From NCBI GenBank assembly GCA_028583605.1, contig CM053336.1, positions 21,003,004 through 21,067,003 on the forward strand: 64,000 nt of DNA. Direction: 5' to 3'. The position numbers were made by a program, and so were the translations under genes. This document shows positions 1-11,768 of this stretch, piece after piece. Source of the stretch: Dastarcus helophoroides. Its lineage: Eukaryota > Arthropoda > Insecta > Coleoptera > Bothrideridae. The notes beneath the pieces were generated by a model, which saw nothing but the letters and a program-made list of their open reading frames with translations, did not search any database and had not been told where the DNA came from. Within the stretch, counting starts at the first letter, position 1; every line of letters starts with the position of its first letter.

Positions 1-2796
1 GCTGGACCGTACATGAATTTGCTGTCTCCGACTGTCTAGCACGCCTCAAGAATCTTGCCTTGGAGGGGTCAATCCTATTAGTTCCTGCGAGCATCTTCCA
101 TGATAGTACTTGTAGAAAAGAGACAAGTCACCAACCATACGCCTCTGCTCTAGTGTTTCGAGAGAATCGGTCAGACTCTCGTCATCAATTAAGCCAATCG
201 CTCTTCTTTGAATTGAGTCCAAGAGAGCTAGTGTGTTTTGGGGCTGAACTCCAAACATGAGAACAGTATTCTAATGTTGGCCTAACTTGAGCTATAGGGT
301 TAATAGCTGAAGAGATGTGAAGTACTTTTTAGCTCTAAAAAGAAAGCCTAGCTTCTGAGAGGCGGATTTGGCAATGGCGCGCACATGATCGTCCCAAGAG
401 AAGTTAGTGCTCGCATTCACTTCTAGGATAGATAGATTAGATCCCGTCGGAAGGATTTTACTGTCCATTAGTATGTTTGTTGCATTATCCCTTGATGTTT
501 TCTTAGAGAAAACAGCGCCGTGAGTTTTTGAAGCGTTGAAGTCGACCAAATTGTTCTTACCCCATTCCAGAATAATCTCGAGATCCCAATTAATCATCTG
601 TATCTGCTGTTCCCTTAGTCGATCTGAAGCAGCGATAGATAATGGTTTGTCGGAGAAAAAGATGACACAAGGTTACTATCATCTGCGTAGCTGTATATAG
701 GATTGGAAGTTGAAGCTAAGAGATGTTTTACGTGTAACAGAAATAGAGTAGGAGACAGAACGGACCCCTGAGGCATCTCTGCGTTAATCGCAAATGTCTT
801 GAATGAGATGCCATCGACGACGACCTGAAGAGATCTGTCAATAAGAAAATTGGCTATCAAATGACAGAGCCAAGGAGGAAGACCATAAGATGTTAGTTTG
901 GCGAGAAGAGATCGGTACCAGACTCTGTCGAAAGCCTTTGAGATATCCAATGCCACAATCCTAGCCTCACTATGTTTTTCCTTAGCTGAGTTATAGATAT
1001 GAGTAATATATGCCAGTAAATCGCCAGTGGAACGTTGTTGTCTAAAACCGTATTGCCTGTCGAAGATGATTTTATTTTCCTCCATATATTTGAGAATCTG
1101 GATGTTGATAACCTTTTCCATCACTTTAGATATAAAGGGTAACAAAGATATAGGGCGATAGTTGTTAGCCAGATTCCTTTTTCCCTTTTTAGGGACAGGT
1201 TCCACTCCAGCAAATTTCGAGATGTTAGGGAATACACCTTTGTTGTAAGAGAGTGTGAACAATTTGCTTAGGACAGGAGTCAACTCTGGGGCGCACTTCT
1301 TAAGAACAATAGAGGGAATACCATCAAGGTCAGAAGCTTTCGAGGTGTCGAGCTCAATTGTGCGTTGTCTGAAAACAACTTCATTCATCGAAGTGCCAAC
1401 CGCGGGAAGAATAGGGGGTGCTGCGTTTCGAGAACTAAGATTGGAATTTTCAGCAAACATTAAGGCTAACATGTCAGCCTTTTCCTTGGAGGTAGTAGCA
1501 ATATTGCTATTTTCATCGAGTAAAGGTGGAAAATTTGAAGATGTAAAATTATTTCCAATCGATTTTGCAAATCCCCAAAAGGACCTGGAACCGTTTGGAC
1601 AGTTGATAAGCCTCTGGCGCATTTTATGATCGAAACTCTCGTCAATAAACTGTTTACAAGAATTTCGTGCATCTACAAATATGGTCCGAGTCTCGAGTGA
1701 GGGATTATTTCGCCAACGACGATATGCGCGATTTTTGTAGGAGGTAGCCTGAGCACATTTGTTACTGAACCAAGATTTACTGGAGGCAGACTTCTTTTGA
1801 GAGTGGGAAATTGAGCATTCCGTACCAATCAGGATAGTTTCCGTGATGGATTCGGCGACTAAGGAAGGGTTGTCCGAGTTAAAGTAGACTTCCTGCCATG
1901 GGAAAGATACAAAGAAGTCTCTTAATTCTTCCCAGTTTGCAGAGTTAGTGGCAAACCCTACGGAACTGCGTCTGGGAAAGAGGTGGTTTATGAAACGAGC
2001 GAGAGGCTGCTACAAGCTTGTGATCCGAATTTTCAAGCGGTGATGTCACAGAGATTTCATACGAATTTGGTGAATTTGCAAGGAAAAGTTCGAGTAGATT
2101 AGGTTGATGGGTATCTACATCAGGAATTCTTGTGGGTTCCTCAACTAATTGCGATAGTCCACAAGTGATAGCGAAAGCCTCTGCCACCCTTCCCGCGTCG
2201 ACAGTTCGGGAAAAAAACCTTAACCAGGGGTTGTTGTGTACGTTGAAGTCACCGAGAAAGACAACCTCAGCTTTTGGATAATTCGTCTGTAGATGATCAA
2301 AGGTTACGGAGAAATCAGAGAAAAGCTGTCTGTATGACGGGCCGTTTGGAGACAAATAAAGTGAACAAATGAATATTACTTCGTTTTTGGAGCAGATTTT
2401 CAGCCAAATCGCATCATGATCAGCAGATTCTAGTGCTTCTTCTGGTTGACAGAACAGATCGCTTTGCGTAAAAGTAAAAATTCCCCTCTTGTGTCGAAAT
2501 TTTGTGTGCAAGTCGTAGTTAGGGCAAAGCAAATGGACTGAATTGATGGATGGGGAGACTTGGGTTTCTGTCAGAGACAGCACATGTGGTCTTTCATTTT
2601 GAAGGTGTTGATGAACCGACGTTAGACTCCGAATGTTGCAGAATTGAATTTTGAATAAATTGTTTGAAAGAAACTTGGCCCGGGATACATTAAAATGTTT
2701 CTTCGATTTTGGATTTCCTTGTACACCCTCCACCCGGACATCCGAACGGGAGGGTAGTTTACGTCCGGAATTTTTTGCACGAAGAGAATCCATCAT
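1..2796 (-). pseudogene. Decayed non-LTR retrotransposon ORF2 (endonuclease + reverse transcriptase), 3' end beyond the window
   Basis: Minus-strand coding remnant. From 2796 to 1945 it reads as an APE-type endonuclease: CNIRSLTS near the start, LTETQV, GDFNVH and the closing SDHKLV. The frame shifts near 1950-1980, stays open through a typical linker, and enters reverse transcriptase (about 1620-615): NNYRPISLLPF, ALDISKAFDRVW, MPQGSVLSPTLF and SYADDSNL, so the catalytic YADD is present. Further frame changes near 600, 280 and 45 break the thumb and C-terminal part (DSIQRRAIGLIDDES, GDLSLFYKYYHG). The linker contains no stops, so I treat the whole as one gene with at least four frameshifts. 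No ORF1 is visible upstream. The motif order is that of the jockey superfamily; the exact clade is not certain. The copy is dead but keeps most conserved motifs. Confidence 0.9.
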
Positions 2797-2934
2797 CTTT
2801 GTTTTTAAAAATTAGAAGAAAAAATCAGAGAAGATGAAAAAAGGAAATAAGGAAAAGGACAGGATGAGGAAAGAAGAATAGCAGAAACTGACTTACGTGT
2901 CAGAGACGGAAACATGATATAAGCATCATTTTAC

Positions 2935-3060
2935 CGCCTCCTAGTGATACGTGGGGTGGTACTACCTCGGATGACTGAAAGTTCCAGTCTACCTCTTTGT
3001 TATGCCTTTGAAGCATAGCGAGTAGGATGCGGAAATAAAAATACATAGCGATGAACCGCC
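2935..3060 (-). pseudogene. 3' coding tail of a related non-LTR element
   Basis: On the minus strand 3058-3000 reads AVHRYVFLFPHPTRYASKA and then stop. The same peptide ending occurs at 12.3-12.4 kb (AIHRHLFLFPHPTGGALKA, stop) and 34.8 kb. The fragment lies just upstream, in the same orientation, of the endonuclease start at 2796, so the 3' end of one copy abuts the 5' part of another. This could be a head-to-tail pair or a deletion joining two copies. Confidence 0.7.
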
Positions 3061-3061
3061 A

Positions 3062-3908
3062 TGGATGTAGGCAGAACTTCGTTCAGGAGGTGGGGCGAAA
3101 TATTTATTTTGAAAGGTTGTTGCTAAAAAAAAGAAAACCGAAAAACTTTCCGTCTGAGTATATGTATATTTTTATTTAACTATACACGAACTGGTCGATC
3201 AAATTTCCAGATTTAAAAAATTGGTCCAAGGGCGGTCTTTGGGGGTGGCGAGCAGGGCAACCGCCCGGGGCCTTTCCTATGTAGGTGGCCTTGGGCACTT
3301 GCGCAATAGTACGAATCCTAATGTTCATTTGAATTTCGCTCCTTAGGCTGCGTATTATAAAACTCGATTCGCTGCTCTCTTGCTTGGTAGTTATCGCGCT
3401 GATATCTGTCTCATTCGCTCCAATGAATGTTTCTTTCCTTCTCTTTTACATTGACCAAATTTTGTAGCAGTGCCACAAGTGCTGCCAACTGCAAGGGCTG
3501 AACCAAACCTGATAGTACTCCATTTTCTTCGAGTTTACGATTCGGGGAATTCACGTGTTTCATTTCACCTGTCAACGTCGTCGGGTTATGCTTTTATATT
3601 AGAGCAGCCGTCATCATTTCTAAATCCCTGATTCTTTTAAGACATTAAAGCACCTTAATTTATCACGATCAATAATTTGTTATCTTTGTGTTTTTTTATT
3701 TTTTCTTAATTTCCAGTAAACAATTTTAAATTAAACTTATTTATTAACTTTGTATTTCTCATCAAGCATCATCATTAAAACTTATAGGCGTAGGCAGGAT
3801 TTCGTTCAGGGAAGAGCAAGAATTATTTTTAAAAATTAATAAAAAAAAAGAAAACCGAAAAACCTTCCAGTTGAGTATATGTATATTTTCATTTAACTAC
3901 ATTTACTG
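3062..3908. repeat. Direct repeat pair (~125 bp) separated by ~595 bp
   Basis: Copies at about 3062-3189 and 3783-3908 share GTAGGCAG, TTCGTTCAGG, AAGAAAACCGAAAAAC and GAGTATATGTATATTTT in the same order. An inverted copy of the first part (GTAGGCGTAGGCAGGATTTT) lies at about 10225-10256, so the word is the end of a dispersed element. The spacer (3190-3782) has a GC-rich start near 3228 (GGGCGGTCTTTGGGGGTGGC, then AACCGCCCGGGGCC) that resembles a hAT-type terminus. I find no partner for it. Confidence 0.6.
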
Positions 3909-5400
3909 AGGAGTTGAATTTTTAGATTAACTTTGAAATTTGGAAACATAGCCGAATTTTGTGAAAACCCTCAAAAAATTAAATCTAAAATAAAAACCGA
4001 ACCTTTCGGAAAACTTCGAAAACTATCGAACTTTCGAAAAATTCAAAAAATAAGGATTTTTGAAAAATATCGTCGAAATGTCGAGAAAAAGGTTGAAATC
4101 CCTCGAAGAACAGTGAACATTTTCAAGAGAAAGTTTAATTTTGGAAGACGAATTTCGAGAAGAAAATGAATTTTAAGAAAAATTTTAGAAAACCTTACTT
4201 AAAATAAAATCTTAACCTTTCGAAAAATTTTGAAAATTCGAAAAAATTATAATTTTAAAAGTGGAGTTTTGTGAAAAAAAGACGTAATTTTCAGAAGAAG
4301 TTGGAACTTTGAGAAAATTTGTCACTTTAAGTGAAGATTTCCAGAAGCATAAACATCCCTATTTGAAGTACGAGTAAAAATTTCCAAAATAGGAATAGGA
4401 CAAAAAAATGAAAGTTCAATTTTTAGAGAAAAAAGTAGAATAAAGTCGTAATTTCGGCGACGAATTTAAAAAAAAAAACCTTATTTTGGGAAAGGATTTT
4501 TTAGAACACCAAAGCAAACCTTTCGGAAGAACTCGAAAAATGGTGAAAATTCAAAAAATGCCAAAATATTTTCAAAAGTCAAATATTGTGAAAATATTCG
4601 CTATTTCCAAAAACACTTTTCTCGAAGTTTTAACTTTTTTATTCTAATCTTGACCTAATATTTAAATTTCTAAACAGAAATTCAATATACAAGAAATCTT
4701 TTTCTCGAGATTAAAAAATGTTTACTCAACATTTTTAATTTTTGATAATATGCCGATCTACTTTAGAGAAACAGACAAATTTCGAGAAAACTGAAATTTA
4801 AAGGAAAACCCAATTTCGAGGAGAAAGTCCAGAAAGTTCCAGAGACTCTCTGGAGTCAAATTCAAAAGTCAGAATTTAAAAAACAAATATTCAAATAGTG
4901 ACGGAATTTTGATAGAAGAAATGAGATCCGAAAGAAGACTCCAAAAAGGAGAATTTTAAGAATAAAGTCGAAATTTCAAAAAAGACGAATTTAAACGAAT
5001 TTTAAGAGAAAAATTCAAAATTTTTAGCAAAATTGAATGTCGATATTTGATATAAAAATATCAAAAAAAGGTAAATATTAAGAAACCTGTCAAAATTTCT
5101 AAAAAATCAAATCCAAAAAGATCAAAAACTTTAGAAAACCTGATTTTGATAAAAATAAAGAAATTAAAAATAACGAAATCTCTGAAAAACAGTCGACATT
5201 TCTAGAAAAACTACCAAATTAAGCATCAGAGATCAAAATTTTCCAGAAAAAATTCAAACTGTAAGAAAAAGTACAATAGAGAATAGCCGTATATGAAAAG
5301 AACGAATTAAAAAAAAAATCTAAATTTTAAGAAAGATACGAATTTCCAGAAAAAATATTCATATTTCCGGGAAATACAGAACATACATAACGTCACAGAA
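3909..5400. repeat. Low-complexity AAATTTTCGA-type tract, purine-rich on plus strand
   Basis: Degenerate runs of A and AATTT alternate with GTCGAAA, TTTCGAAAA and CAGAAAAA words. No ORF with recognisable content is present. If the receptor gene at 5.8-6.1 kb continues to the left, this would be intron. Confidence 0.7.
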
Positions 5401-5521
5401 CATACGGACATATTTAAGATAATATTCATTACATTATAACTTCAGTTCACATAAGCATTTTGGTGTCATTTTCATTTCCTTTGGCGTCAAAAATGCACAC
5501 ATTTACTTTTCGTTCATCTCC

Positions 5522-5748
5522 CTAAGGTGTAAGTACACCCAAGTGCTAGAGTTCTGAACTAAACACTGCGGCTTATGATTATAGAAGGTTTTACCCTTTT
5601 ATCACATCTGCAGTTAAACAAATACGCGATACGTAGTTCGCTACCAGAAAATGCCAATTCTGCTGGCGAAATAGGTATCGTGTAATTATTTGTTTAATTG
5701 CCGATGCGGTAAAGAGGTAAATCCTTCTATGGTCTTACACCTAAGTGA
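5522..5748. mobile_element. Foldback MITE-like hairpin
   Basis: Two arms of about 65 bp (about 5583-5653 and 5660-5730) are imperfect reverse complements. Both carry AGAAGG-TTTACC, CTTTA, the core TTAAACAAAT and CGATAC. The outer ends TAAGGTGTAAG (left) and CTTACACCTAAG (right) extend the symmetry. There is no coding capacity. It sits about 40 bp downstream of the second receptor exon, probably in the following intron. Confidence 0.65.
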
Positions 5749-5787
5749 TTGAGTATTTAAAAATATTTCTTTATTTCATCCACATAC

Positions 5788-6086
5788 CGTCTCTTTTCAT
5801 GTTGACTTGAAGGCATTTCTTGAATCGACAAGCCTGACATTGATTTCTGCGGGTGACGTCGACGATACATTTTCCATTTTCCTTGCACACGTATTCCAAG
5901 TTTCTGGAATGTTTCCACTTATACACTTGGTCATATTTGCGAGGCGATCTCTTACCGTCTTATGCTTCTTTTGAAGAAACCTCTGCATCCATCGCAGCTT
6001 GCCACTCCGTAGTGTTTCCCCGAAGCTTTATCGCCGCAAACTTTGCACAAGTTTTCGTTTTTGCCATTAGAGAGTGGCTCCTCCAT
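5788..6086 (-). CDS. Nuclear receptor DNA-binding domain, NR2E type (two exons, partial gene)
   Basis: Two exons on the minus strand, 6086-5956 and 5903-5788, are separated by a 52-bp intron with GTAAG donor and CCAG acceptor. A third donor (GTATG) follows at 5787. Exon 1 encodes [20 protein letters not shown], then [21 protein letters not shown], which is the first zinc finger with its P-box. The split codon completes RRN, and exon 2 gives [26 protein letters not shown] and NMKRD, the second finger with all cysteines. This is a ligand-type transcription factor that binds DNA in the nucleus. The finger spacing and RRNQCQACR fit the NR2E group (PNR/tailless/DHR83 relatives); the paralogue is uncertain, with DHR83/NR2E5 my best guess. 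The ATG at 6086 follows TTTCTAG, so it could also lie inside an internal exon. No ligand-binding-domain exon is visible to the left in this window. Confidence 0.88.
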
Positions 6087-6900
6087 CTAGAAACTAAAGT
6101 TTACAACTGTCAATAGATTCGAAAATGGAAAGTTAAAGAAAATTTTTGTTACTTTAAGGTATAAGCTTAATTTGTTTTTTAGTTGTTGACTGGCCCAGTG
6201 CAGTTTGTAGGGCCGATGCCCTTTATTTAATGTCCGTTAATTGCTGTGTGAAACTACATTTGGACATTTATTGGATATTGATTTTAAATGGATATATTTA
6301 TTTTAAGCAAAAAAAAATATTGTCCTTATATAAAAGAAAATCATGAAATGTCTTAGGAAGAATTAAAAATTGGAAAAAATTAGAATTATTTTAATGCGAA
6401 ATACTACTACACATTTAGAGGCCCAAAAAAAATAAATAAATAAACAACAAACTTCAAAACACAAGAGCACGATGGAGCATGTAGGAGCGAAACAAGATAA
6501 AAATTATTGATAACCAGACGATAATAGCTGTTTCAAAGACGAGTGTGATGTTTGTCGAATGTCAAAAGCACTCATTTGGGCCTTTGCTTTTGAAAAGATT
6601 TTTCATTTAACAAAGCGCCTTTAACCTTACACCAACACCAGCGAAGTGTATCCGCAAATAAAAGTGTACACATTAGCACGCAATGCTGTTTGAACAGGCA
6701 TCATGCAGTGTCACCTCCAGCCTCACTTCAAACTATTTGTCGAGATGTAAACGATCGATTTCAGCACATACTATAAGTATTTTGCCTGCTTTTATTAATA
6801 AAAATAATTATTCTTAACATAATAAAATGAAGGCATAGGCGTACCTAGACTAGGATAGGATGTGGCACTTGCCTCCCCCCGTGACTTCCGAAGCCACCGA
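6087..6900. other. Non-coding AT-rich stretch, no gene seen
   Basis: The composition is more mixed than in the neighbouring tracts. There are no convincing exons, RNA genes or repeat ends until about 6835, where GCATAGGCGTACCTAGACTA and a short C-rich run look like the edge of a dispersed repeat leading into low-complexity DNA. If the receptor exon is first or second, this could hold its promoter or upstream intron; no TATA or initiator is convincing. Confidence 0.4.
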
Positions 6901-7145
6901 AACTTTAGATTCAATTAAAATTTTCATTTTTTCCCCAACTTTTCTTGAAATTTCGACCTTTTTTGATAATTCCAATTTTTTCACATTTCGTGATTTTTCA
7001 CAAAATTTACCTTTTTAATTTATGGCAAATTTTGAGTTTCTCTAAAAAGTTTCGAATTTTTATTAAATTTCAAATTATTTTCTCTAAATTTTAATTTTTT
7101 TGAAATTTCGATGTTTTTCTCGAAATTTTGAGTTTTTTCTGGATA

Positions 7146-8419
7146 CGAGGTGGTTCAAAAAGTAAGGTGACTATTTTTATGAAAAAATATTTATTTATTC
7201 ATCAACATTTATACTGTCCCCTTTAAAGTAAACCCCCTCAGATACAATGCTCTTGTGCCAACACTTATTCCAATCTTAAAGCACTTTTCATAGGCACTTT
7301 TTGATATAGCCTTGAGCTCCTCTCGCGATGCAGTTTTTATTTCATCAAGCGTTGCAAATTTCCATCCTTTCATGAATTTTCTAAGTTTTGGGAACAAGGG
7401 GCCAAATCCTGTGAATATGGTGGCTGAGGCATGATTGTCGTGTGAGTTTTGGCCAAAAAACCTCTCACAAGCAACGATGAATGAGCAGGTGCATTATCGT
7501 GATGAAAAGCCATGAATTATTTTTTCACAAATCCGGATGTTTTTTTTTCACATTGCTTCTCGCAAACGGCGCATAACTTCAAGATAATACTCTTTATTGA
7601 CCGTACGACTTTGCGATAAAAACTCCGCCATGATAGTCGAAAAAAACAGTGAGAAAAACTTTTACATTTGATCGGACTTGGCGTGCTTTTTCCTGTCGTA
7701 GCTCTCTTGGGTGCTCCCATTGGGACGATTGGGCTTTGGTTTCGACGTCATAGCCATATACTTATGATTCTTCACCAGTTAAGAGCCTTTTCAGCAAATT
7801 AGGATCATCACTAACGTTATTCAAGAGCTCCTGAGCGATGCTCATGCGACGGTTCTTCTGATCAAAATTTAGAACTTCGCTGACATACGCCTCATGCCCA
7901 AAACTTCCAAAAAATTGCATGATACGAGCCGACTGATATACCAACATCCTGAGCAACTTCTCTTATAATAATTCGACGATTTTCAAAAACAATTTTCTTC
8001 ACAGCTTCGACGATATCTTCTGTTGTTGATGAGCTGGGGCATCCAGAGCGAGGTTCGTCGTCAGCTTCTTTTCAGCCATCTTGGAAGAGTTTGTACCACT
8101 TGTAAACATTTTTTTTACTTAGAGCAGACTCACCGTACGCCATTGTCAATATTTCAAGTGTTTTAGAACACTTGATTCCATTTTTCAAATAAAATTTGGT
8201 GCAAATTCTTTGCTCCATTTTTTATAATAACAGAAAATCACCGAGCACAACAAAATACATCTAACCTTTTTATCTGTCAAAAACAAAGGATGTGTGGTAT
8301 GTACTTAAAACTTTGAATAGATGTTCGGACATGTGTACCCACAACAACAAAAAATCGATAATCGAATGTAGGTTGCTTGCAAAACTTGAAAAGTCACCTT
8401 ACTTCTTGTACATACCTCG
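7146..8419 (-). mobile_element. mariner DNA transposon (Tc1/mariner), inactivated
   Basis: The 1,274-bp element is flanked by TA on both sides (7144-7145 and 8420-8421). The termini are inverted repeats: CGAGGTGGTTCAAAAAGTAA on the left, and CGAGGTATGTACAAGAAGTA read inward from the right, both followed by AGGTGAC. Length, TA duplication and ~28-bp TIRs are typical of mariner. The element sits inside a low-complexity tract that it post-dates. Confidence 0.93.
7198..8218 (-). pseudogene. mariner transposase remnant
   Basis: Coding begins with MEQRICTKFYLKNG at 8218. It runs through a helix-turn-helix region, the NVSDDPNLLKRLLTG block, the YGYDVETKAQSSQW segment and the DNAPAH block, and ends with the EELKAISKSAYEKCF tail near 7200. 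The first catalytic aspartate context reads TGEES instead of the usual TGDES, followed by an in-frame stop. Further stops and frameshifts occur before the DNAPAH motif and before the tail. The transposase is therefore dead by both frame and active-site damage. Assignment to mariner is firm; the subfamily is not resolved. Confidence 0.9.
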
Positions 8420-10256
8420 TATTCTTTTGCAATGTTTTTTAGAAATGTCGACAGATTTCTCAAAATTCGCTTTTTTTAAAAATGTTGACTTTGTTTTAAA
8501 TCCAATTCTTTATGTTCCTATATATCTCAACTTTTTCGTTGAAGTTCGTCTTAATCCCAAAATTACGATTTTTCTTTTATAAACAACTATTTTTAAAGTT
8601 GGAGCATTTGCTAAAAATTTAAATTTCTGTGTGAAATTTACATTTGTTTTTTCTTGAGGTTTCATCTTTCTCCTCTACATTCGTCTTTTTGTCTAGATTT
8701 GCATTATCTTTTTCAAAATTCGTTTTTTTTTAAGTGAAAACTTCTTTAGACGCTTTCAGCGATTTTCAATAGGGGGTAAACTTGTGGTTTCGCGTGAGCA
8801 TGACACGTTACCAACATGCCCTAATGTTAAAATTACATTCTACTGTTAACATTAGAGCATACTAAAGTGGCTTTTATTATCAATAAATATTAGATTCGTT
8901 TCCACACAATTCAAGCATCCAAACCACAAATATAAAACGGTAAGTCAGTTTGGCAGAATCTATTTTTAAATATTTCCAATTACAATACATATTTCCTAGT
9001 TTTAAGTTTTCACTTCTGTCGGCAGTCCCCAAGGTTCTTTATTTTATATTTAGTTTCGATTTTATTTGCAAAATTCGACCTTTTTTCGTAAAACTTAACA
9101 TTCTCTGGAAAATTTTGAATCTTTCAATTTAGAAGGTTTACTTGAGATTTCAAATCGATTTCCCAAAATTTCGTCTATTTCTTCAAATTTCGTTAATTTT
9201 CTTAACGTTGGGATTTTCCCGAAAATGTCAACCCTCTAGAATCTAACTTTCCAAAAATTTTGCCTGTTTTCTTAAAGTTTGTTTTTTTCTCAAAATCTTG
9301 ATATTCAAAAGTTGATATTTAATATTTCTGGAAGTTTAGACTTTTTGCTTGAAATAAGTCTTTTTATCGATAATTGACTTCTCCAGATTTCAACGTCTAT
9401 CTTAAAAGTCGCCTTATTTTCAAAATTTCTATTTTTACCTCGCAATTTTTTATGTTTCTAAAATTCTAGACTTTTCCTCGAAATTGTCTTTTTCTTAAAA
9501 TTTCTACTTTGTCCAAATTCGTTTTGTTCTCTAAATTCGCCTGAAACGTTAGTAAAAAAGCAAAAAAGTTGAGAAAAATAATTTGTATTTAGAAAAAAAA
9601 ATTAGACTTCTTTACCGAAATTTAAATTTTATGTCAGCACCTAAATAAAAAGGTAATAATTTCGAAAAAAATATTTTTGGAGCATTGCAAATTTTTTTAA
9701 ATTTGGGTTTTCCGAAAACTGCGACGTTTTTTCACAAAATTTTACAAGAACCTTTAAAAATTTAGACTTTTTTCCATTTTTCAACATTTTTAAGGTTTTT
9801 CCAAAAACCTATTTTAAATTTGATTTTCTGAAAATGCTAACTTTCTGGAAATTCATCTTCCGAAATTACGAATTTATTTTCAGAATTCTACCGTTTTCAC
9901 TCTTTCTTTCCTTCTCTTGGAAATTTGAATAGTTTCTAGAAATTTGGATCATTTTCTTCAAATTTGGACGTGTGTTTTGAAATATATATTTTTTAATGTT
10001 TGGTTTTTTCTCATTTTTTTTTCTAATTTGACTTTTAAATTTTTACCTTGTTTCTCCAAATTCGCTTCATTTTGAAACAACGCGTACCTCAAAATTCGAT
10101 GTTTTCTATTCTAAAAATGTCTACCTCCTCCAAATTTCTACTTTTTCTCAAAATTCGTTTATTTCTACAAAATTGGATCGAAATTTTAATAAAATATGAT
10201 AAATTGTTTGCACATCAATTTTTTAAAATCCCCCCTGAATAAAATCCTGCCTACGC

Positions 10257-11768
10257 CTACGAATGAGTGTGATGATTCTTAGAGGAACCAGATCTACAAT
10301 TTTTCCTACGAGCAGGGGTAACAATTTAATATTGGCTCCCCCTTAGTCCCTAACATATTTTTGACGAACTTACAACAATTTTGGGAATAATCGTTTATAA
10401 AAAAACGAATCTTGAAAAAAGAATTAAATTTTAAGAAGACGACTAATTTGAAGAAAAATATTCAAATTTCTAGAAATATAGAGGATTGGATTTTAAAATA
10501 AAACTCGAATTTTCGAAATAAGATGGTTTTTGAGAAAGATATTGAAATTTCGATATTTTTTTTAATTCGTTTTTATTCCTGAAATTTTGATTTTTTGCTT
10601 GAAATTTTGAAAAACAAACAACTTTTAAAAAAACAATCGAAACTTTAAGAAAAAAATTGAATTTTCAGAAAAAAAGCCACAATTTAATAAACACTCGAAA
10701 TTCCCCGGAGTCAACTTTATTCAAGATTTTGGAAAAAGGACGAATTTTGAGAAAAATAAAATTTCTCGTATTTTCTTTTGACTGTTTGAATTACAGGCTA
10801 CCCCGCCTCAAGTCAGAAAGGGTCCAATATTGAGATAAACGTCGAAACTTTCAGAAACGCTTTGGCATTTCCAGAAAGTTTTATTTCAGTTTTAAACAGT
10901 TACAATTCCAGGAAATCGTCTTTCGAAATTTTTGCCTTTTACCAAAATTTCCAGATAAATATTTTTAGTTTTTTATCAAATCACGGGGAAAAAATTATTC
11001 TTGATAAACAAGTCGAAATTTGCAAAAAATCAAAATTAAAGAAAAGTCGAAACGTTCTGGAAAAAAAACGAATTTCGATAAATAGTAAAATTTAGAAAAA
11101 AAAAGATGAAGTTTAAGATAGTGATTCGAAATTTTGACTAAGTCGGAATCATGAAATCGAATTTTGAAAATAAATTTAAAATTTCAAAAGAAATGAACAA
11201 ATTTGGTAAAAAAAGACGATTTGTGAGAAATAAGTAGAAATTTCGAGAAAATGTCACTATCTCAAGAAAAGGACAAACTTTGCAGAAAAAATGAAATTTT
11301 TTTAGAAAAAGTCTCCTCAGCTGAATATAAATTTTCGTGTAATTCCATGAGCCAGGGGACAAGCTCTCTATCTTGCCCTATTCTAGCTACGATTATAATC
11401 TACCATCGAAATTTTGTTACTAAAGTTAAAATTTACCAAGGTAGCTCGACATTTTGGGAATTTTTGTTATATAAATTTGAACCTTTCTCACAATTCCTAG
11501 ATAAATCTTTTCAATTTTGCATTTTTCCGAAAATTTTGATTTTAAAGAGTAATTTTGCTTTGTAATTTAAATTATCCTAAACTTTCAATCTTTTTGTCAA
11601 CTTTTTTTGTAAAAACCAATTTTTGTAATAAATTTTGCTATAACGAAAGAGTAAATTTCAAATAAATTCCCAGAGTTATTTTGATTTTTTTTAAATTGTA
11701 AATTTAAAGAAGAAATTTTAAGACAATTAAAACCTGAAAGGAATAACTCTTTTTATTAGATATTAGAG
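10257..11768. repeat. AT-rich low-complexity tract, mostly purine-rich on plus strand
   Basis: After a short mixed segment (10257-10375) the sequence is degenerate GAAAATTT/AAAGTCGAAATT to about 11330, then mixed AT-rich. A GC-richer patch near 11345-11400 (AGCCAGGGGACAAGCTCTCT) may be a repeat boundary. No gene is supported. Confidence 0.6.

Larger units (their letters stand above)
6901..10256. repeat. Low-complexity TTTTCGAAATT tract, pyrimidine-rich on plus strand, split by mariner
   Basis: Segments 6901-7143 and 8422-10256 share the same degenerate pattern (TTTTTCTCGAAATTTTGA words), so the mariner at 7146-8419 inserted into an existing tract. The right end at about 10225-10256 is the inverse of the repeat end at 3783. 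Short open frames here are compositional. Confidence 0.7.

Noticed and set aside
3909..5400. Short open frames in low-complexity tracts (for example 3933-4169) as small genes
   Set aside because: Composition is almost only K, N, F, R, I and E; they arise from AAATTTTCGA repeats and occur on either strand wherever stops are sparse.
5853..6116. Plus-strand open frame across 5853-6116
   Set aside because: It is antisense to the nuclear-receptor exons, whose zinc-finger residues and splice sites on the minus strand are unambiguous.
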